Shown: positions 33,801-43,513, numbered from the stretch's first letter. The stretch: 64,000 nt of DNA from an uncultured Clostridia bacterium (GCA_944336975.1 CALVLH010000003.1:85809-149808), one strand, 5' to 3'. Notes: generated by a model from the letters alone, not told the origin. Program-made: numbers and translations.

Positions 33801-34308
33801 GGCGTTCCGCGTCATCCAGGAAGTGGACTCGCGTACCATTCTCGACAGTTCGGGCGCGGAAAAACTGCTCGGCAACGGCGATATGCTCTATCGCACGGAG
33901 GGAATGTTCTCCTCCTGCCGCGTGCAGGGCGCGTTCCTGAGTTCGGAAGAGGTGCAGGCGGTCGTCGAGGACATCAAGGCGCACAACGAGGCGTATTTCG
34001 ACGCCAACATCGCCGATTACATCAACAATGCCGACAAGGGGCAGTCGTCGGACGGCGGTTCGGACGACATGGACGGCGATTCGGTCGATCCGCAGTATAT
34101 CAAGGCGCTCGCCATTGTCGTCAAACTCGGTTCCGCCTCCATTTCCCTCATTCAGCGCAAGTGCTCGGTGGGCTATAACCACGCGGGCAAGATCATCGAA
34201 TGGATGGAGCTGATGGGATATATTTCCCCCTTCGACGGAAAGGCAAAGGCGCGCACGGTGCTCCTCTCCAAAGAAGAATTCGAAAGCAAATACGGGAGCC
34301 TTGACTGA
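30892..34308 (+). CDS. ftsK: DNA translocase FtsK/SpoIIIE
   Basis: The 1138-residue protein pumps chromosomal DNA through the division or sporulation septum. Four membrane segments occupy about residues 25-175. A long low-complexity Glu/Arg/Ser/Pro linker (about 190-650) carries three exact 27-residue repeats. The motor (about 660-1040) has Walker A GATGSGKS and Walker B VVIVVDELADLM, and a C-terminal gamma winged helix (about 1070-1138) reads DNA polarity signals. The start is TTG 30892 with GGAGG 8 nt upstream; the first in-frame ATG would remove 25 residues. It is longer than Bacillus SpoIIIE (about 790) because of the linker. The stop overlaps the rimO start. Confidence 0.95.
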   Translation: MNGLGRGEDNKNKEKHSLITKETAGMTLLLFSAIVLLIAFTRSLIFGDVGVAIMAFLFGCFGYLVYPILFLLLYASVVLISGKKFISGKWIALLSGLVCAVFLVVHLATSASFPGGYGEYLSACYAAGEGGIGTSTAGGAVFGLIVYPVKSLISVAGAYVLFSLIIVLALVLIARATPLKGKISLGTRTKKGKAPRTGEKRAYPADISFEELEAPARTSGIDRARAEREEAREMPASATDYVRSAMAEDDRRVQMQAARPLDPYQHSREILFSTDPATSYKNNLIYDSDSYFNSRARRNNAVTGTEGASYVSAVRSTPSTAESGSYSERYAARTDESRSRIPKKIVTERETPSGYSYPRAGESSLSQDTELNYPQRPSYKAEEAPSASADYYRNDVTPYGRGEESPYEEEFSSAPNVADEPVAPRPEYRADMSSVRAETPREEPPARTEYLSSDRSARTDFTRAETPREEPPARTEYLSSDRNSRTDFTRAETPREEPPARTEYLSSDRTSRTDFTRAEISDEEPFEETPAPRAETPSRTAQDDSLSREAQFRSMFSRRADEEPEEEDEPPRPESRIYESPVADNIRNNADLLDDDDMDDDIPEIEEEPPRPAVSVRASRTFERREERSESFAQPAAAAPAPEKHVFKEYVNPSVSLFSDYDDSVSVSQEEIERNSAIITETLAGFRVDAEVVKVTCGSAVTRYDIDIPKNIAVRSVIKHDAEIAMRLHARDGVNIYSNSEVGAISIEVPNSKRATVGLKSVIQAEEFRVSKPGALIFAIGKDVEGRNVCGNIVKMKHILVAGATGSGKSVCLNAMLISLICKYSPEDLRLILIDPKKVEFAIYDGLPHLMINEIIADAQKAVSALNWAIKEMERRYLLFEQKTRSGKLVHNVDEYNRSLNENEEKLPKVVIVVDELADLMSVAKKDIEDRIQRLSQKARAAGIHLVIATQRPSVDVITGVIKGNLPTRMAFRVIQEVDSRTILDSSGAEKLLGNGDMLYRTEGMFSSCRVQGAFLSSEEVQAVVEDIKAHNEAYFDANIADYINNADKGQSSDGGSDDMDGDSVDPQYIKALAIVVKLGSASISLIQRKCSVGYNHAGKIIEWMELMGYISPFDGKAKARTVLLSKEEFESKYGSLD
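32197..32439 (+). repeat. Three 81-bp tandem repeats in the FtsK linker
   Basis: Copies begin at 32197, 32278 and 32359. Each encodes 27 residues starting RAETPREEPPARTEYLSSDR, differing only at two or three positions (SA, NS, TS before RTDFT). A fourth start (RAEISDEEP) is diverged. Confidence 0.95.
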
Positions 34309-35633
34309 TGGCATCACATAAGAAATACGGCATGATCTCGCTGGGATGCGACAAAAACCGCGTGGACGGGGAGCGCATCCTCGGCGTCATCCGCGCCCGC
34401 GGCGGCGAGATCACGGACGATCCGTCCGAAGCGCAGGTGCTCATCGTGAACACCTGCGCCTTTCTGGGTGCGGCACGACAGGAAGCGATCGAGACTGTTC
34501 TCGAATGCAACGAGTATCGTGCGCAGAAACTGGAAAAACTCGTCGTGACGGGCTGTCTGCCCGAAAAATTCATCGGCGAATTGTTCGACGGGCTCACGGA
34601 GGCGGACGTCTTTCTCGGGATCGACGACCGCGATTATCTCTTCGAGGCGCTGGAAAAGGCGTATGCGGGCGAGCGCGTCAATTATGTCGGCAAGAGCAAA
34701 GAGGACGTGCGCGGCGCGCGCGTTCTCACGACGTCTCCCCATTACGCCTACTTGAAGATCTCGGACGGGTGCAACAATCACTGTACCTATTGCCTGATCC
34801 CTGCGATCCGCGGCGCCTATCGCTCTTATCCCATGGAGGAATTGGTCGCGGAGGCGGCGGGCATGGGGCGGCTCGACGAACTCATCCTCGTCGCGCAGGA
34901 CACCACCCGCTACGGGGAAGATCTCTGCGGCGAAAAAAAATTGCCCGAACTGTTAAAAAAATTATCCGAACTTGACAATATCTGTCATATTAGATTGTTA
35001 TACTGTTATCCGGAAGCCATCACGGAGGAGCTGATCGCGGAGATCCGCGACAATCCTAAGATCTTGCCGTATTTGGATATTCCCATGCAGCATTCGGAGG
35101 ATCGCGTTCTCAGACTCATGGGACGAAAGGGGACGCGGGCGAGTTATCTCGCTCTGCTTGCAAAACTGCGGGAGGCGGTGCCCGATCTCGCCGTGCGCAC
35201 GACCTTTATCTCCGGATTCCCGACGGAAACGGAAGAGGAACACCGTGCGCTCCTGCGCTTTCTCGAAGAGGCGAAGCTGGTCAACTGCGGCTTTTTCGCC
35301 TACTCGCGCGAACCGGGAACGCCCGCATACCGCCTGAAAGGGCAGATCCACCCGTCCACAAAAAAGCGCCGCGTGCGCGAACTGTACGAAAAGCAGGCGG
35401 GGATCTCCCGCGCGTATCTGCAAGGATATGTCGGCAAGGCGGTACAAGTAGTCTGCGACGGCGTGGATTATGAGAAGGGCTGTTTCACGGGGCGCGCCTG
35501 TTTCCAGGCGCCCGAGATCGACGGAACGGTGTTTTTCCGCGCGACGCAGGCGGAGACGGGCAGGACATACCGCGTTTTCATAGAGCGCGCGGACGATTAC
35601 GATCTTTACGGACATACGGAGGAAACACGATGA
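34308..35633 (+). CDS. rimO: Ribosomal protein S12 methylthiotransferase
   Basis: RimO attaches a methylthio group to an Asp of ribosomal protein S12 using radical SAM chemistry. The 441-residue protein has the N-terminal MTTase domain with Cys in SLGCDKN, NTCAF and TGCLPE for one 4Fe-4S cluster. A radical SAM core has C155-x3-C159-x2-C162 (CNNHCTYC) and a C-terminal TRAM domain starts at about 375. The ISDGCNN context and REPGTPAY distinguish RimO from MiaB. ATG overlaps the ftsK stop by one base, and the gene's end overlaps pgsA by 4 bp. Confidence 0.96.
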   Translation: MASHKKYGMISLGCDKNRVDGERILGVIRARGGEITDDPSEAQVLIVNTCAFLGAARQEAIETVLECNEYRAQKLEKLVVTGCLPEKFIGELFDGLTEADVFLGIDDRDYLFEALEKAYAGERVNYVGKSKEDVRGARVLTTSPHYAYLKISDGCNNHCTYCLIPAIRGAYRSYPMEELVAEAAGMGRLDELILVAQDTTRYGEDLCGEKKLPELLKKLSELDNICHIRLLYCYPEAITEELIAEIRDNPKILPYLDIPMQHSEDRVLRLMGRKGTRASYLALLAKLREAVPDLAVRTTFISGFPTETEEEHRALLRFLEEAKLVNCGFFAYSREPGTPAYRLKGQIHPSTKKRRVRELYEKQAGISRAYLQGYVGKAVQVVCDGVDYEKGCFTGRACFQAPEIDGTVFFRATQAETGRTYRVFIERADDYDLYGHTEETR

Positions 35634-36214
35634 ATCTTCCCAATAAAATCACTCTCACGCGGATCTGTATGATCCCCGTATTTGCGGCGATTTTTTATCT
35701 GCCGCAGATCCCGTACAATTACCTGATCGCGGCGGTCGTCTTTCTGCTCGCGGCGCTCACCGACGCGCTGGACGGACACATCGCACGCTCGCGCAATCTC
35801 GTGACTAACCTCGGAAAATTTCTCGATCCCATCGCGGACAAGGTACTCGTCTCCACGGCGTTCATCCTCATGCTGACCGCGCCGCAGGTGTTCACGGCAG
35901 CGGGAGAATGGGGGATCGTCGTCGCGGGCGTGTGCATCGCGCTCATCCTTGCGCGCGAACTCATCGTCAGCGGGTTCCGCATGGTGGCGGCGAGCCGCGA
36001 CCTTGTGCTCGCGGCGGATAAGCTGGGCAAGATCAAAACGGTCTTTCAGGACCTTGCCATCGCGCTCATGCTCGCGTCCATGTCCTTTCTCGAAACGTCC
36101 GCGGGGCAGATCGTCAACTATATCGGCGGGGTGTGTTTCCTGCTGTGTACCGTTCTGACCGTGTGGTCGGGCGTAAATTACATCGTGAAAAACAGGGAAG
36201 TCCTGCGTTCGTAA
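35630..36214 (+). CDS. pgsA: CDP-diacylglycerol-glycerol-3-phosphate 3-phosphatidyltransferase
   Basis: The 194-residue integral membrane enzyme makes phosphatidylglycerol phosphate, the committed step to phosphatidylglycerol. The CDP-alcohol phosphotransferase motif DALDGHIARSRNLVTNLG plus KFLDPIADK supplies all four metal-binding Asp. Five or six membrane helices fit the family length. ATG overlaps the rimO stop (ATGA), with AGGAAACACG as ribosome binding site. The order ftsK...pgsA-cinA-recA is conserved in Bacillota. Confidence 0.96.
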   Translation: MNLPNKITLTRICMIPVFAAIFYLPQIPYNYLIAAVVFLLAALTDALDGHIARSRNLVTNLGKFLDPIADKVLVSTAFILMLTAPQVFTAAGEWGIVVAGVCIALILARELIVSGFRMVAASRDLVLAADKLGKIKTVFQDLAIALMLASMSFLETSAGQIVNYIGGVCFLLCTVLTVWSGVNYIVKNREVLRS

Positions 36215-36233
36215 GGGACTTTCGGGGGATACC

Positions 36234-37313
36234 GTGAAATACGCTTGTATCGTTTTACGCAATACGAAAAACCGTCTGTCGTCCGTCCGCTATGCGGGCG
36301 TGGTCGACGCGTTTCTGACGGGCGGCGTGCCGATGGAGGAGATCGTGTTCCTGCCTTACGACGCCGCGGCCGCGCTGACCTCTTCGATCACGCGGCTGAG
36401 ATGCGACTGCGACGGGATCTTTCTCATCTGCGACCGCGTGTTATGCCCGTCCGCAAAGGAGGCGGTCGCGGCTTGCGCCGGGCAGCCTTTTTCCGAAGAT
36501 TATCTTCTGGAAACGCCCGAATGTCTGTTCGGCGTTCTTCCCGCGAATGCCTCGGGGGAAAGCGCGGTGCGTTCGGAAGCGATCCCGCGTCTGGACCGTC
36601 GGCGGAAGATGCGGTTCAGTTCCATCACCGTCCGCACGATGGGCGCGCCCGCGGAAAAACTGCGCGCGGCGATCGCGGCGGCGCGGGAATTGAGCGGCGA
36701 TCAACTGGATTTCAACATCGAGGAAACGTTCGGCGACGCGCGCTTGGAAGTCATCTACAATTCCGAAACGCCGAAGATGCTCGCGGACGAAGTCACCCGC
36801 GTGCTTACGACGAGGCTGGAAGAATACGTCTATGCGTTGGAAGACGTCCCGCTTGCGCAGCGGCTGTTCGACGTGCTGAAACTGCATCGCATGAAGATCG
36901 CGACGGCGGAATCGTTCACGGGCGGCGGCGTGGGCAGGCGCATCGTGGAGATCCCCGGAGCGAGCGCGCTCTTTTACGAGGGACTCAACACTTACGATAA
37001 CGGCTCCAAAGAACAGCGTCTGGGCGTTTCGCCCTACACGCTCAAATCGCACGGGGCGGTGTCCGACGAGGTGGCTTACGAGATGGCGGCGGGGCTCATC
37101 GAGCAGGGGAACTGCGACATCGCCGTCGCGACGACGGGCATCGCGGGGCCGAGATCGGACAACACCGACAAGCCCGTCGGGCTGTGCTTCATCGCGGTGG
37201 GCACGAAAGAGCGCGTCAGGGTATATAAATATCACCTGGAAGGGGATCGGGAACGGATCACCGAGACGGCGATCAATCTCGCGCTCTTCCTCGCTTATAC
37301 GGAGATAAAATAA
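36234..37313 (+). CDS. cinA: CinA-family protein with diverged N-terminal domain
   Basis: The C-terminal domain (about 205-359) is the CinA/PncC nicotinamide-nucleotide amidase type: [24 protein letters not shown] (in parts [12 protein letters not shown] and EIPGAS), a segment matching the family's SYSNxxK..LGV ([13 protein letters not shown]), and [11 protein letters not shown]. The N-terminal 200 residues do not show the GTELLLG motif of the MoaB-like domain normally present; instead they read [13 protein letters not shown] with a loose alpha/beta pattern. The protein is shorter (359) than typical CinA (about 410). GTG start with GGGGG upstream. It is 13 bp from recA, as in Bacillus and Streptococcus. 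Confidence 0.88.
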   Translation: MKYACIVLRNTKNRLSSVRYAGVVDAFLTGGVPMEEIVFLPYDAAAALTSSITRLRCDCDGIFLICDRVLCPSAKEAVAACAGQPFSEDYLLETPECLFGVLPANASGESAVRSEAIPRLDRRRKMRFSSITVRTMGAPAEKLRAAIAAARELSGDQLDFNIEETFGDARLEVIYNSETPKMLADEVTRVLTTRLEEYVYALEDVPLAQRLFDVLKLHRMKIATAESFTGGGVGRRIVEIPGASALFYEGLNTYDNGSKEQRLGVSPYTLKSHGAVSDEVAYEMAAGLIEQGNCDIAVATTGIAGPRSDNTDKPVGLCFIAVGTKERVRVYKYHLEGDRERITETAINLALFLAYTEIK

Positions 37314-37326
37314 CAAGGAGATAAAC

Positions 37327-38340
37327 ATGAACGACGAAAAAATGAAGGCATTGGACGCCGTGCTCGCGCAGATCGAAAAGCAGTACGGCAAGGGTGCGAT
37401 CATGAAACTTGGAGAAGCCGCGGGCAATACCGACATCGAGACCATCCCGACGGGCTGTCTCGCGCTCGACCTCGCGCTCGGGATCGGCGGATTTCCGCGC
37501 GGGAGGATGATCGAGATCTACGGTCCCGAATCTTCGGGTAAAACGACGGTCGCCCTGCACGCCATCGCGCAGGCGCAGAAGCTCGGCGGCATCGCCGCGT
37601 TCATCGACGCGGAGCACGCCCTCGATCCCGTCTATGCGAAAAATCTCGGGGTGGATCTGGACGAACTCTACGTCTCTCAGCCGGATACGGGCGAACAGGC
37701 GCTCGACATCGTCGACTCTCTCGTGCGCTCTTCGGCGGTGGACGTCATCGTCGTCGACTCGGTCGCCGCGCTCACGCCCAAAGCGGAGATAGAAGGGGAT
37801 ATGGGCGATTCCCACGTCGGATTGCAGGCGCGCCTGATGAGCCAGGCTCTGCGCAAGCTGACGGCGATCGTCAATAAATCCAAGACCTGCGTCATCTTCA
37901 TCAACCAGCTCCGCGAAAAGGTGGGCGTGATGTTCGGCAATCCCGAGACCACGCCGGGCGGCAAGGCGCTCAAATTCTACGCGTCCGTCCGCATCGACGT
38001 GAGAAAGACGGATATGCTCAAAGACGCCGACGGCGCGGTCGGCAACCGCACCCGCGCAAAGGTGGTCAAGAACAAACTTGCGCCTCCCTTCCGTCAGGCG
38101 GAATTTGACATCCTCTACGGGGAAGGCGTTTCGCAGGAAGGCTGTCTCATCGATCTCGGCGTGCAGTACGACGTGATCAAAAAGAGCGGCGCATGGTTCA
38201 GCTACAACGACGAGAAGGTCGCTCAGGGCAGAGAAAAGATGCGACTGTTCCTCAAAGACAATCCCGAACTCGCCGCGGAGATCGAAGGGAAGATCCGCGC
38301 GGCGGCAAAGGGGATCGAAGAGGCGGCGGCTCAGGACTGA
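37327..38340 (+). CDS. recA: Recombinase A
   Basis: RecA drives homologous recombination and triggers SOS. The 337-residue protein has Walker [10 protein letters not shown] (about 66-74), the Walker B region [15 protein letters not shown], loop 2 [21 protein letters not shown] and the usual C-terminal domain. AAGGAG precedes the ATG by 7 nt. Length and motifs are canonical. It lies 13 bp after cinA, so it is likely transcribed from the ftsK operon promoter; no separate SOS box was recognised by eye. Confidence 0.98.
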   Translation: MNDEKMKALDAVLAQIEKQYGKGAIMKLGEAAGNTDIETIPTGCLALDLALGIGGFPRGRMIEIYGPESSGKTTVALHAIAQAQKLGGIAAFIDAEHALDPVYAKNLGVDLDELYVSQPDTGEQALDIVDSLVRSSAVDVIVVDSVAALTPKAEIEGDMGDSHVGLQARLMSQALRKLTAIVNKSKTCVIFINQLREKVGVMFGNPETTPGGKALKFYASVRIDVRKTDMLKDADGAVGNRTRAKVVKNKLAPPFRQAEFDILYGEGVSQEGCLIDLGVQYDVIKKSGAWFSYNDEKVAQGREKMRLFLKDNPELAAEIEGKIRAAAKGIEEAAAQD

Positions 38341-38383
38341 GTCTTCGATTCACTCATAATTCAACCGACGGGAGGTCGGGATC

Positions 38384-40315
38384 ATGCAATACGGTTATGT
38401 AAAAGTGCGCGCGGCGACGCCCGATCTTCGGGTTGCCGACGCGGGATACAATGCGGAACAGATCGGAAAGGAGATGAAACGCGCGGCGGACGACGGCGTT
38501 CAGCTCCTCGTCTTTCCCGAATTATGTCTCAGCGGATATACCTGCGGCGACCTGTTCTTGCAGGACGCCCTGCTCCGCGCCTGCGAGAATGCGCTCGGGG
38601 CGCTCGTACGCGCGTCCGAAGGCAATCCCGCGCTGATATTCGTCGGGCTGCCGTTCTCTGTCGCGGGCAAGCTGTATAACTGCGCGGCGGCGTTTTCAAA
38701 CGGTGCTCTGCTCGCGCTCGTCCCCAAGACGTTCCTGCCCAATTACAACGAATTTTACGAATGCCGCCATTTTGCCCCAGCCGAGGCGGGGGTGATCACT
38801 GTCCGCGCCGCGGGCTTTGACGTTCCGTTCGGCCGCGAGATCATCTTCCGCGACCGCACCATGCCCGCGTTCAGCGTGGGATGCGAGATCTGCGAAGACC
38901 TGTGGGCGCCGCAGTCTCCGTCCGTTGCGCACGTCGCCGCGGGCGCGAACATCATCGTCAATCTTTCCGCGAGCAACGAGCTGGTGGGCAAGCGCGATTA
39001 TCGCCGTCTGCTCGTCCGTTCTCAGTCGGGAAAGCTCGTCTGCGGTTACGTCTATGCGGACGCGGGCGAAGGGGAGTCCACTGCGGACATGGTATTCGCG
39101 GGGCACAATCTCATTGCGGAAAACGGCGTCATCCTCGCCGAGAGCGGATTGTTTTCCGGCGATTGCGCGGACGGCGAGATCGACGCGGAAATGCTGGAAA
39201 GCGAGCGCCGCAGGATGAACACCTTCTCCGTGCGGCAGGGCGGCTATACCGTCGTTTCCTTCACGTCTCCCTGCGCGCCTTGTTCGCTCACGCGCAAAGT
39301 GGACGCCTTCCCGTTCCTTCCCAAAGGGGAGGAAACGGACGAACGCGCCGAACTCATCCTGTCCATGCAGGCGCACGCGCTCAAAAAACGCCTCAGCCAT
39401 ACCCGCGCGAAGACGGCGGTCATCGGCGTATCGGGCGGTCTGGATTCCGCGCTCGCCTTCCTCGTGACGGTTCGCGCGTTCGATCTTCTCGGCAAGGACA
39501 GAAAGGAAATTATGGCGATCACCATGCCCGGGTTCGGAACGACCGCGCGTACGCGCGGCAATTCCCTCCGCCTCATGCAGACGTTGGGCGCGAGCGGAAA
39601 GACGGTCGGGATCGTTCCGTCCGTGAAACGGCATTTTAAGGACATCGGACACGACGAGAGCGAGCTCGACGTCACTTACGAAAACGCACAGGCGCGGATG
39701 CGCACGCTCATCCTGATGGACGTCGCCAACAAGACGGGCGGTCTGGTCGTCGGCACGGGCGATCTTTCCGAACTTGCGCTCGGCTGGTGCACCTATAACG
39801 GCGATCACATGAGTATGTATGCGGTCAACTCCTCCGTGCCCAAGACGCTCGTCAAGACGCTCGTCGCCTACGAAGGCAGGCGGCTGGGCGGAAAGGCGCA
39901 GGAGGTCATCAAAAGCATCCTCTCGACGGAGATTTCTCCCGAACTGCTCCCGCCCGACCGCGCGGGCAACATCGCGCAGAAGACGGAGGACCTCGTGGGT
40001 CCTTACGAATTGCATGATTTCTATCTTTATCATGCGATACGCCGCGGGTTCGCGCCCAAGAAGATCTTCTTCCTGGCGCAATGCGCGTTCGGGGAAAAAT
40101 ACAGCGGACAGGAGCTGTTCCGCTGGTTGGAGAATTTCTATCGCAGGTTCTTCTCGCAGCAGTTCAAGCGTTCGTGCGTACCCGACGGGGTGAAGGTGGG
40201 CTCTGTGAGCCTGTCGCCCCGCGCCGACTGGCGGATGCCGTCGGACGCCTGCGCCGCGGTCTGGATGAAGGAACTCGAAGAACTGAAAAGAGAGATCGGC
40301 GAGACCGATTTTTGA
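38384..40315 (+). CDS. nadE: Glutamine-dependent NAD+ synthetase
   Basis: The 643-residue enzyme makes NAD+ from deamido-NAD+. The N-terminal nitrilase domain (1 to about 290) has the catalytic Glu in VFPELCLSGYTCGD, the Lys in VPKTFLPNYNEFYE and the Cys in GCEICEDLW, and supplies ammonia from glutamine. The C-terminal synthetase domain has the PP-loop GVSGGLDSALAF, GTGDLSELALGW and ELLPPDRAGN. Length fits the fused bacterial type. GGGAGG precedes the ATG. The NAD+ it makes is the acceptor for the Rnf complex encoded further on. Confidence 0.96.
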   Translation: MQYGYVKVRAATPDLRVADAGYNAEQIGKEMKRAADDGVQLLVFPELCLSGYTCGDLFLQDALLRACENALGALVRASEGNPALIFVGLPFSVAGKLYNCAAAFSNGALLALVPKTFLPNYNEFYECRHFAPAEAGVITVRAAGFDVPFGREIIFRDRTMPAFSVGCEICEDLWAPQSPSVAHVAAGANIIVNLSASNELVGKRDYRRLLVRSQSGKLVCGYVYADAGEGESTADMVFAGHNLIAENGVILAESGLFSGDCADGEIDAEMLESERRRMNTFSVRQGGYTVVSFTSPCAPCSLTRKVDAFPFLPKGEETDERAELILSMQAHALKKRLSHTRAKTAVIGVSGGLDSALAFLVTVRAFDLLGKDRKEIMAITMPGFGTTARTRGNSLRLMQTLGASGKTVGIVPSVKRHFKDIGHDESELDVTYENAQARMRTLILMDVANKTGGLVVGTGDLSELALGWCTYNGDHMSMYAVNSSVPKTLVKTLVAYEGRRLGGKAQEVIKSILSTEISPELLPPDRAGNIAQKTEDLVGPYELHDFYLYHAIRRGFAPKKIFFLAQCAFGEKYSGQELFRWLENFYRRFFSQQFKRSCVPDGVKVGSVSLSPRADWRMPSDACAAVWMKELEELKREIGETDF

Positions 40316-40330
40316 TAAAGGAGGGAAAAT

Positions 40331-41674
40331 ATGAGCTTTTCAAAAGATTTCGCCTGGGGCGTGGCGACGGCCGCGTATCAGATCGAAGGCGGCGCATTCG
40401 AAGCGGACAAAGGGCTGAACGGCTGGGATGTCGGTTGCGCGACGGAGGGACGCGTCTTTGAAGGACATACGGGGAACGTCGCCTGCGATCACTATCACCG
40501 TTTCCGCGAGGACGTCGCGCTGATGAAAGAACTCGGCGTGAAGAATTACCGCCTGTCCATCAACTGGTCGCGTCTGATGCCGCACGGAAAAGGGGAAGTC
40601 AGCGCGGCGGGAAAAGAGTTTTATCTCGAACTCTTCCGCGCCCTCAAAGAGGCGGGCATCACCCCGTGGGTGACCGTTTTCCATTGGGATTATCCCTACG
40701 ATCTGTATTTGCAGGGCGGATGGCTCAATCCCGACAGCCCCAAGTGGTTCGAGGAATACGCTTCTGTCGTCGCGACGCTGTTCGGCGATTATGTGAGCCA
40801 TTTCATCATCATCAACGAACCGCAGTGCTTTGTCGAGATCGGGCATAAGCAGGGCGGCCATGCTCCGTTTTTACAGCTTCCGCGCACGGAAGTACTCCGC
40901 GTCGCGCACAACGTTCTGCTCGGCTGCGGACTTGCGGAGAAAAAGATCCGCGCCATCTGCAAACATCCCGTCAAGATCGGGTTCGCGCAGGCGTTCGGTC
41001 CTGCCATCCCCGCGAGCGAAGAGGATACCGAAGCGGCGCGGAAGGATACCTTCGCCTGCCATGACAATCTCTTCTCGCCGAATTTCTGGACGGATCCCGT
41101 CATTTTCGGCAAATATCCCGAGGAGTTTTCCGAGTGGTTCGAACAATACGGTTTCCATCCTTCGGAAGAGGATATGAAGGTCATCCGCTGTCAGGTTGAC
41201 TTCTATGCGGTCAACACCTATCAGGGGTATTACGTGAAGGAGCAGGACGGCCGTGCGGTCACGCTCACGCCTCCGCCTTCCATGCCCAAAACGGATATGC
41301 GCTGGAACGTGACGCCCGAAGCGCTCTATTACGGCACGAAATTCGTCTACGAGCGGTATCGCATCCCCGTCATCTACACGGAGAACGGCGTGGCGCTCAC
41401 TGAATGGAAGACGGAAGAGGGCACGATCAACGACGACTGCCGCATCGATTTCATTCGCAAATACCTGCGCGAACTGCATCGCGCGGCGCAGGAAGTGGAA
41501 GTGGCGGGCTATTTCTATTGGTCCTTCCTCGACAATTTCGAGTGGGCGGAAGGGTATTCCAAACATTTCGGGCTCGTCCATGTCGATTACGACACGATGG
41601 AGCGCACACCCAAAAAGAGCGCGTATTGGTACGCGCAGGTCATGAAGAGCAACGGCGAAGAACTTCTTCGCTGA
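40331..41674 (+). CDS. Glycoside hydrolase family 1 beta-glucosidase
   Basis: The 447-residue cytosolic enzyme hydrolyses beta-glucosides or related sugars. GH1 landmarks: N-terminal FAWGVATAAYQIEGG, DHYHRFREDVALMKELGV, the acid/base Glu in INEP, the nucleophile Glu in IYTENG (about residue 351), and the closing YFYWSFLDNFEWAEGYSKHFGL. No phosphate-binding loop typical of 6-phospho-beta-glucosidases was identified, so an unphosphorylated substrate is more likely. AAGGAGG starts 4 bp after nadE, and a strong terminator follows. Confidence 0.95.
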   Translation: MSFSKDFAWGVATAAYQIEGGAFEADKGLNGWDVGCATEGRVFEGHTGNVACDHYHRFREDVALMKELGVKNYRLSINWSRLMPHGKGEVSAAGKEFYLELFRALKEAGITPWVTVFHWDYPYDLYLQGGWLNPDSPKWFEEYASVVATLFGDYVSHFIIINEPQCFVEIGHKQGGHAPFLQLPRTEVLRVAHNVLLGCGLAEKKIRAICKHPVKIGFAQAFGPAIPASEEDTEAARKDTFACHDNLFSPNFWTDPVIFGKYPEEFSEWFEQYGFHPSEEDMKVIRCQVDFYAVNTYQGYYVKEQDGRAVTLTPPPSMPKTDMRWNVTPEALYYGTKFVYERYRIPVIYTENGVALTEWKTEEGTINDDCRIDFIRKYLRELHRAAQEVEVAGYFYWSFLDNFEWAEGYSKHFGLVHVDYDTMERTPKKSAYWYAQVMKSNGEELLR

Positions 41675-41678
41675 ACGG

Positions 41679-41711
41679 AAAAAATCCGCCCCGCACGGGC
41701 GGATTTTTTCT
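41679..41711 (+). terminator. Terminator of the GH1 gene
   Basis: AAAAAATCCGCCC, loop, GGGCGGATTTTTTC. Confidence 0.95.
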
Positions 41712-41744
41712 TGTCTGCGCGGGGCGATACTTGCATTTAACCTG

Positions 41745-41773
41745 TTGACAATCCTGCCTAAATATAGTATAAT
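41745..41773 (+). promoter_or_regulatory. Promoter of rny
   Basis: TTGACA at 41745-41750, a 17-bp spacer and TATAAT at 41768-41773: full consensus. Confidence 0.92.
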
Positions 41774-41860
41774 AAAAAAGACAATGGCATAATTCTGCCC
41801 ATGATGTTGTTTTTCGGGCAGTTTGATGGATATGAGTCAATCGAATTGAAGGAGGCTGTT

Positions 41861-43465
41861 ATGGAACAATTTTGCAGCCTGCTCCTTGCGGTGAATACCG
41901 GGCTTGCGGTTGCGCTCGCGGTGATCGGTCTGATCGTCGGTGCCGGCGCGGCGGTTGCGGTTCTTGTGCTTGTTTACAAAAATCGGGCGAAAAAGAAACT
42001 TGATGAAACGAGCAAGCGCGTCGAAAAGATGATCGACGACGCAAAAGCGGAATGTAAGCAATTAAAGAAAGAAGCCATTTTAGAATCCAAGGAACAGGAT
42101 CTGAAACTGAGGAACGAGTTCGAGAGGGAAATGAAGGAGAAGCGCGCCGAGCAGCAACGCACGGAACAGCGCCTCAACCGACAGGAGGACCTGCTCGAAC
42201 GCAAAGAAGGCGATCTCAACAAGCGCTCGGAAGCGCTCGATCAGCAGCGCGAGGCGCTCTCCCGCCAGACGGAAGAGGTGCGCAAGATGCAGGAGAAGGT
42301 GGAACACCAGCATGAGCTGATGGTCCAGGAGCTCGAACGCGTCGCGCAGTTGAGCAAAGAGGAGGCGAAGCGCCTTCTCACGGAAGAGATTCTCGACGAG
42401 ACGCGGCACGACGTCGCGTTGCAGGTGAGAAATCTCGAACAGCAGGCGAAGGACGAGGCGGATCTCAACGCGAAGAACATCATCTCGCTGGCGATCCAGC
42501 GCTGTGCGTCCGATCACGCGTCGGAGACGACCGTTTCCGTCGTGCCTCTGCCCAACGACGACATGAAAGCGCGCATCATCGGGCGCGAAGGCAGAAATAT
42601 CCGCGCGATCGAGAATGCGACGGGCATCGAGCTCATCATCGACGATACGCCCGAAGTGGTCATCCTCTCGGGATTCGATCCCGTCCGCCGCGAAGTGGCG
42701 CGTCTGACGTTGGAAAGGCTGATCGCGGACGGCAGAATCCATCCCGCACGCATCGAGGAGACGGTGGAAAAAGTCACCAAGGAACTCGATCAGCAGATCA
42801 AGGCTGCGGGCGAGAACGCGATGTTCGAGGTGGGCATCTTCGGACTGCATCCCGAGATCATCAAACTGCTCGGACGGCTCAAATTTCGCACGAGTTACGG
42901 TCAGAACGTCTATCGCCATTCCATCGAGGTGGCGCAGCTCGCGGGGCTCATGGCGCAGGAACTCGGGTTGGACGTCAACTTCGCCAAGAGAGCGGGGCTT
43001 TTGCACGACATCGGCAAGGCGGTCGACCACGAGCAGGAAGGTACGCACATCCAGATCGGCGCAGACCTTGCCAAGAAGTATAAAGAAAACGCGATGATCG
43101 TAAACGCGATCATGGCGCACCATGGCGACGTGGAGCCCAAGACGATCGAAGCCGTCCTCGTACAGGCGGCAGACGCGATCTCGGGCGCCCGCCCCGGAGC
43201 GCGCCGCGAGACGGGTTCCAACTATGTCAAACGTCTCGAAAAGCTCGAAGCGATCGCCGCAGGGTTCCAGGGCGTGGACAAGACCTACGCTATCCAGGCG
43301 GGCAGAGAAGTCCGCGTCATCGTCAAACCCGAACAGGTGGACGACGCGCAGGCGATCTTCCTCGCAAAGGACATTGCAAAGAAGATCGAGAGCGAGCTGG
43401 AATATCCCGGGCAGATCAAAGTCAACGTCATCCGCGAATTCCGCAGCGTGGAATACGCGAAGTGA
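41861..43465 (+). CDS. rny: Ribonuclease Y
   Basis: RNase Y is the membrane-anchored endoribonuclease that starts mRNA decay in many Bacillota. The 534-residue protein has an N-terminal membrane helix (about 15-40), a long coiled coil rich in Glu/Lys/Gln (about 45-205), a KH domain with [15 protein letters not shown] and an HD domain with [12 protein letters not shown] and [11 protein letters not shown] 41861 follows AAGGAGG; the frame extends upstream without a ribosome binding site. Gene order near recA matches Bacillus, here with nadE and GH1 inserted. Confidence 0.97.
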   Translation: MEQFCSLLLAVNTGLAVALAVIGLIVGAGAAVAVLVLVYKNRAKKKLDETSKRVEKMIDDAKAECKQLKKEAILESKEQDLKLRNEFEREMKEKRAEQQRTEQRLNRQEDLLERKEGDLNKRSEALDQQREALSRQTEEVRKMQEKVEHQHELMVQELERVAQLSKEEAKRLLTEEILDETRHDVALQVRNLEQQAKDEADLNAKNIISLAIQRCASDHASETTVSVVPLPNDDMKARIIGREGRNIRAIENATGIELIIDDTPEVVILSGFDPVRREVARLTLERLIADGRIHPARIEETVEKVTKELDQQIKAAGENAMFEVGIFGLHPEIIKLLGRLKFRTSYGQNVYRHSIEVAQLAGLMAQELGLDVNFAKRAGLLHDIGKAVDHEQEGTHIQIGADLAKKYKENAMIVNAIMAHHGDVEPKTIEAVLVQAADAISGARPGARRETGSNYVKRLEKLEAIAAGFQGVDKTYAIQAGREVRVIVKPEQVDDAQAIFLAKDIAKKIESELEYPGQIKVNVIREFRSVEYAK

Positions 43466-43486
43466 TCTCAAAACAAATGCCACAGG

Positions 43487-43513
43487 GCGGCGCGTTGTCA
43501 TACGCGCCGCTTT
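43487..43513 (+). terminator. Terminator of rny
   Basis: GCGGCGCG-TTGTCATA-CGCGCCGC followed by TTTT. The loop contains the -35 element of the next gene. Confidence 0.8.

Noticed and set aside
32188-34317. Long minus-strand open frame of about 709 codons opposite ftsK
   Set aside because: It is the mirror of a GC-rich coding region, has no ribosome binding site or recognisable domain and is rich in His/Asp/Arg, as expected of antisense frames.
37314-37326. A dedicated SOS promoter or LexA box in front of recA
   Set aside because: Only 13 bp separate cinA and recA and no GAAC-N4-GTTC-type site was found by eye within cinA's end.
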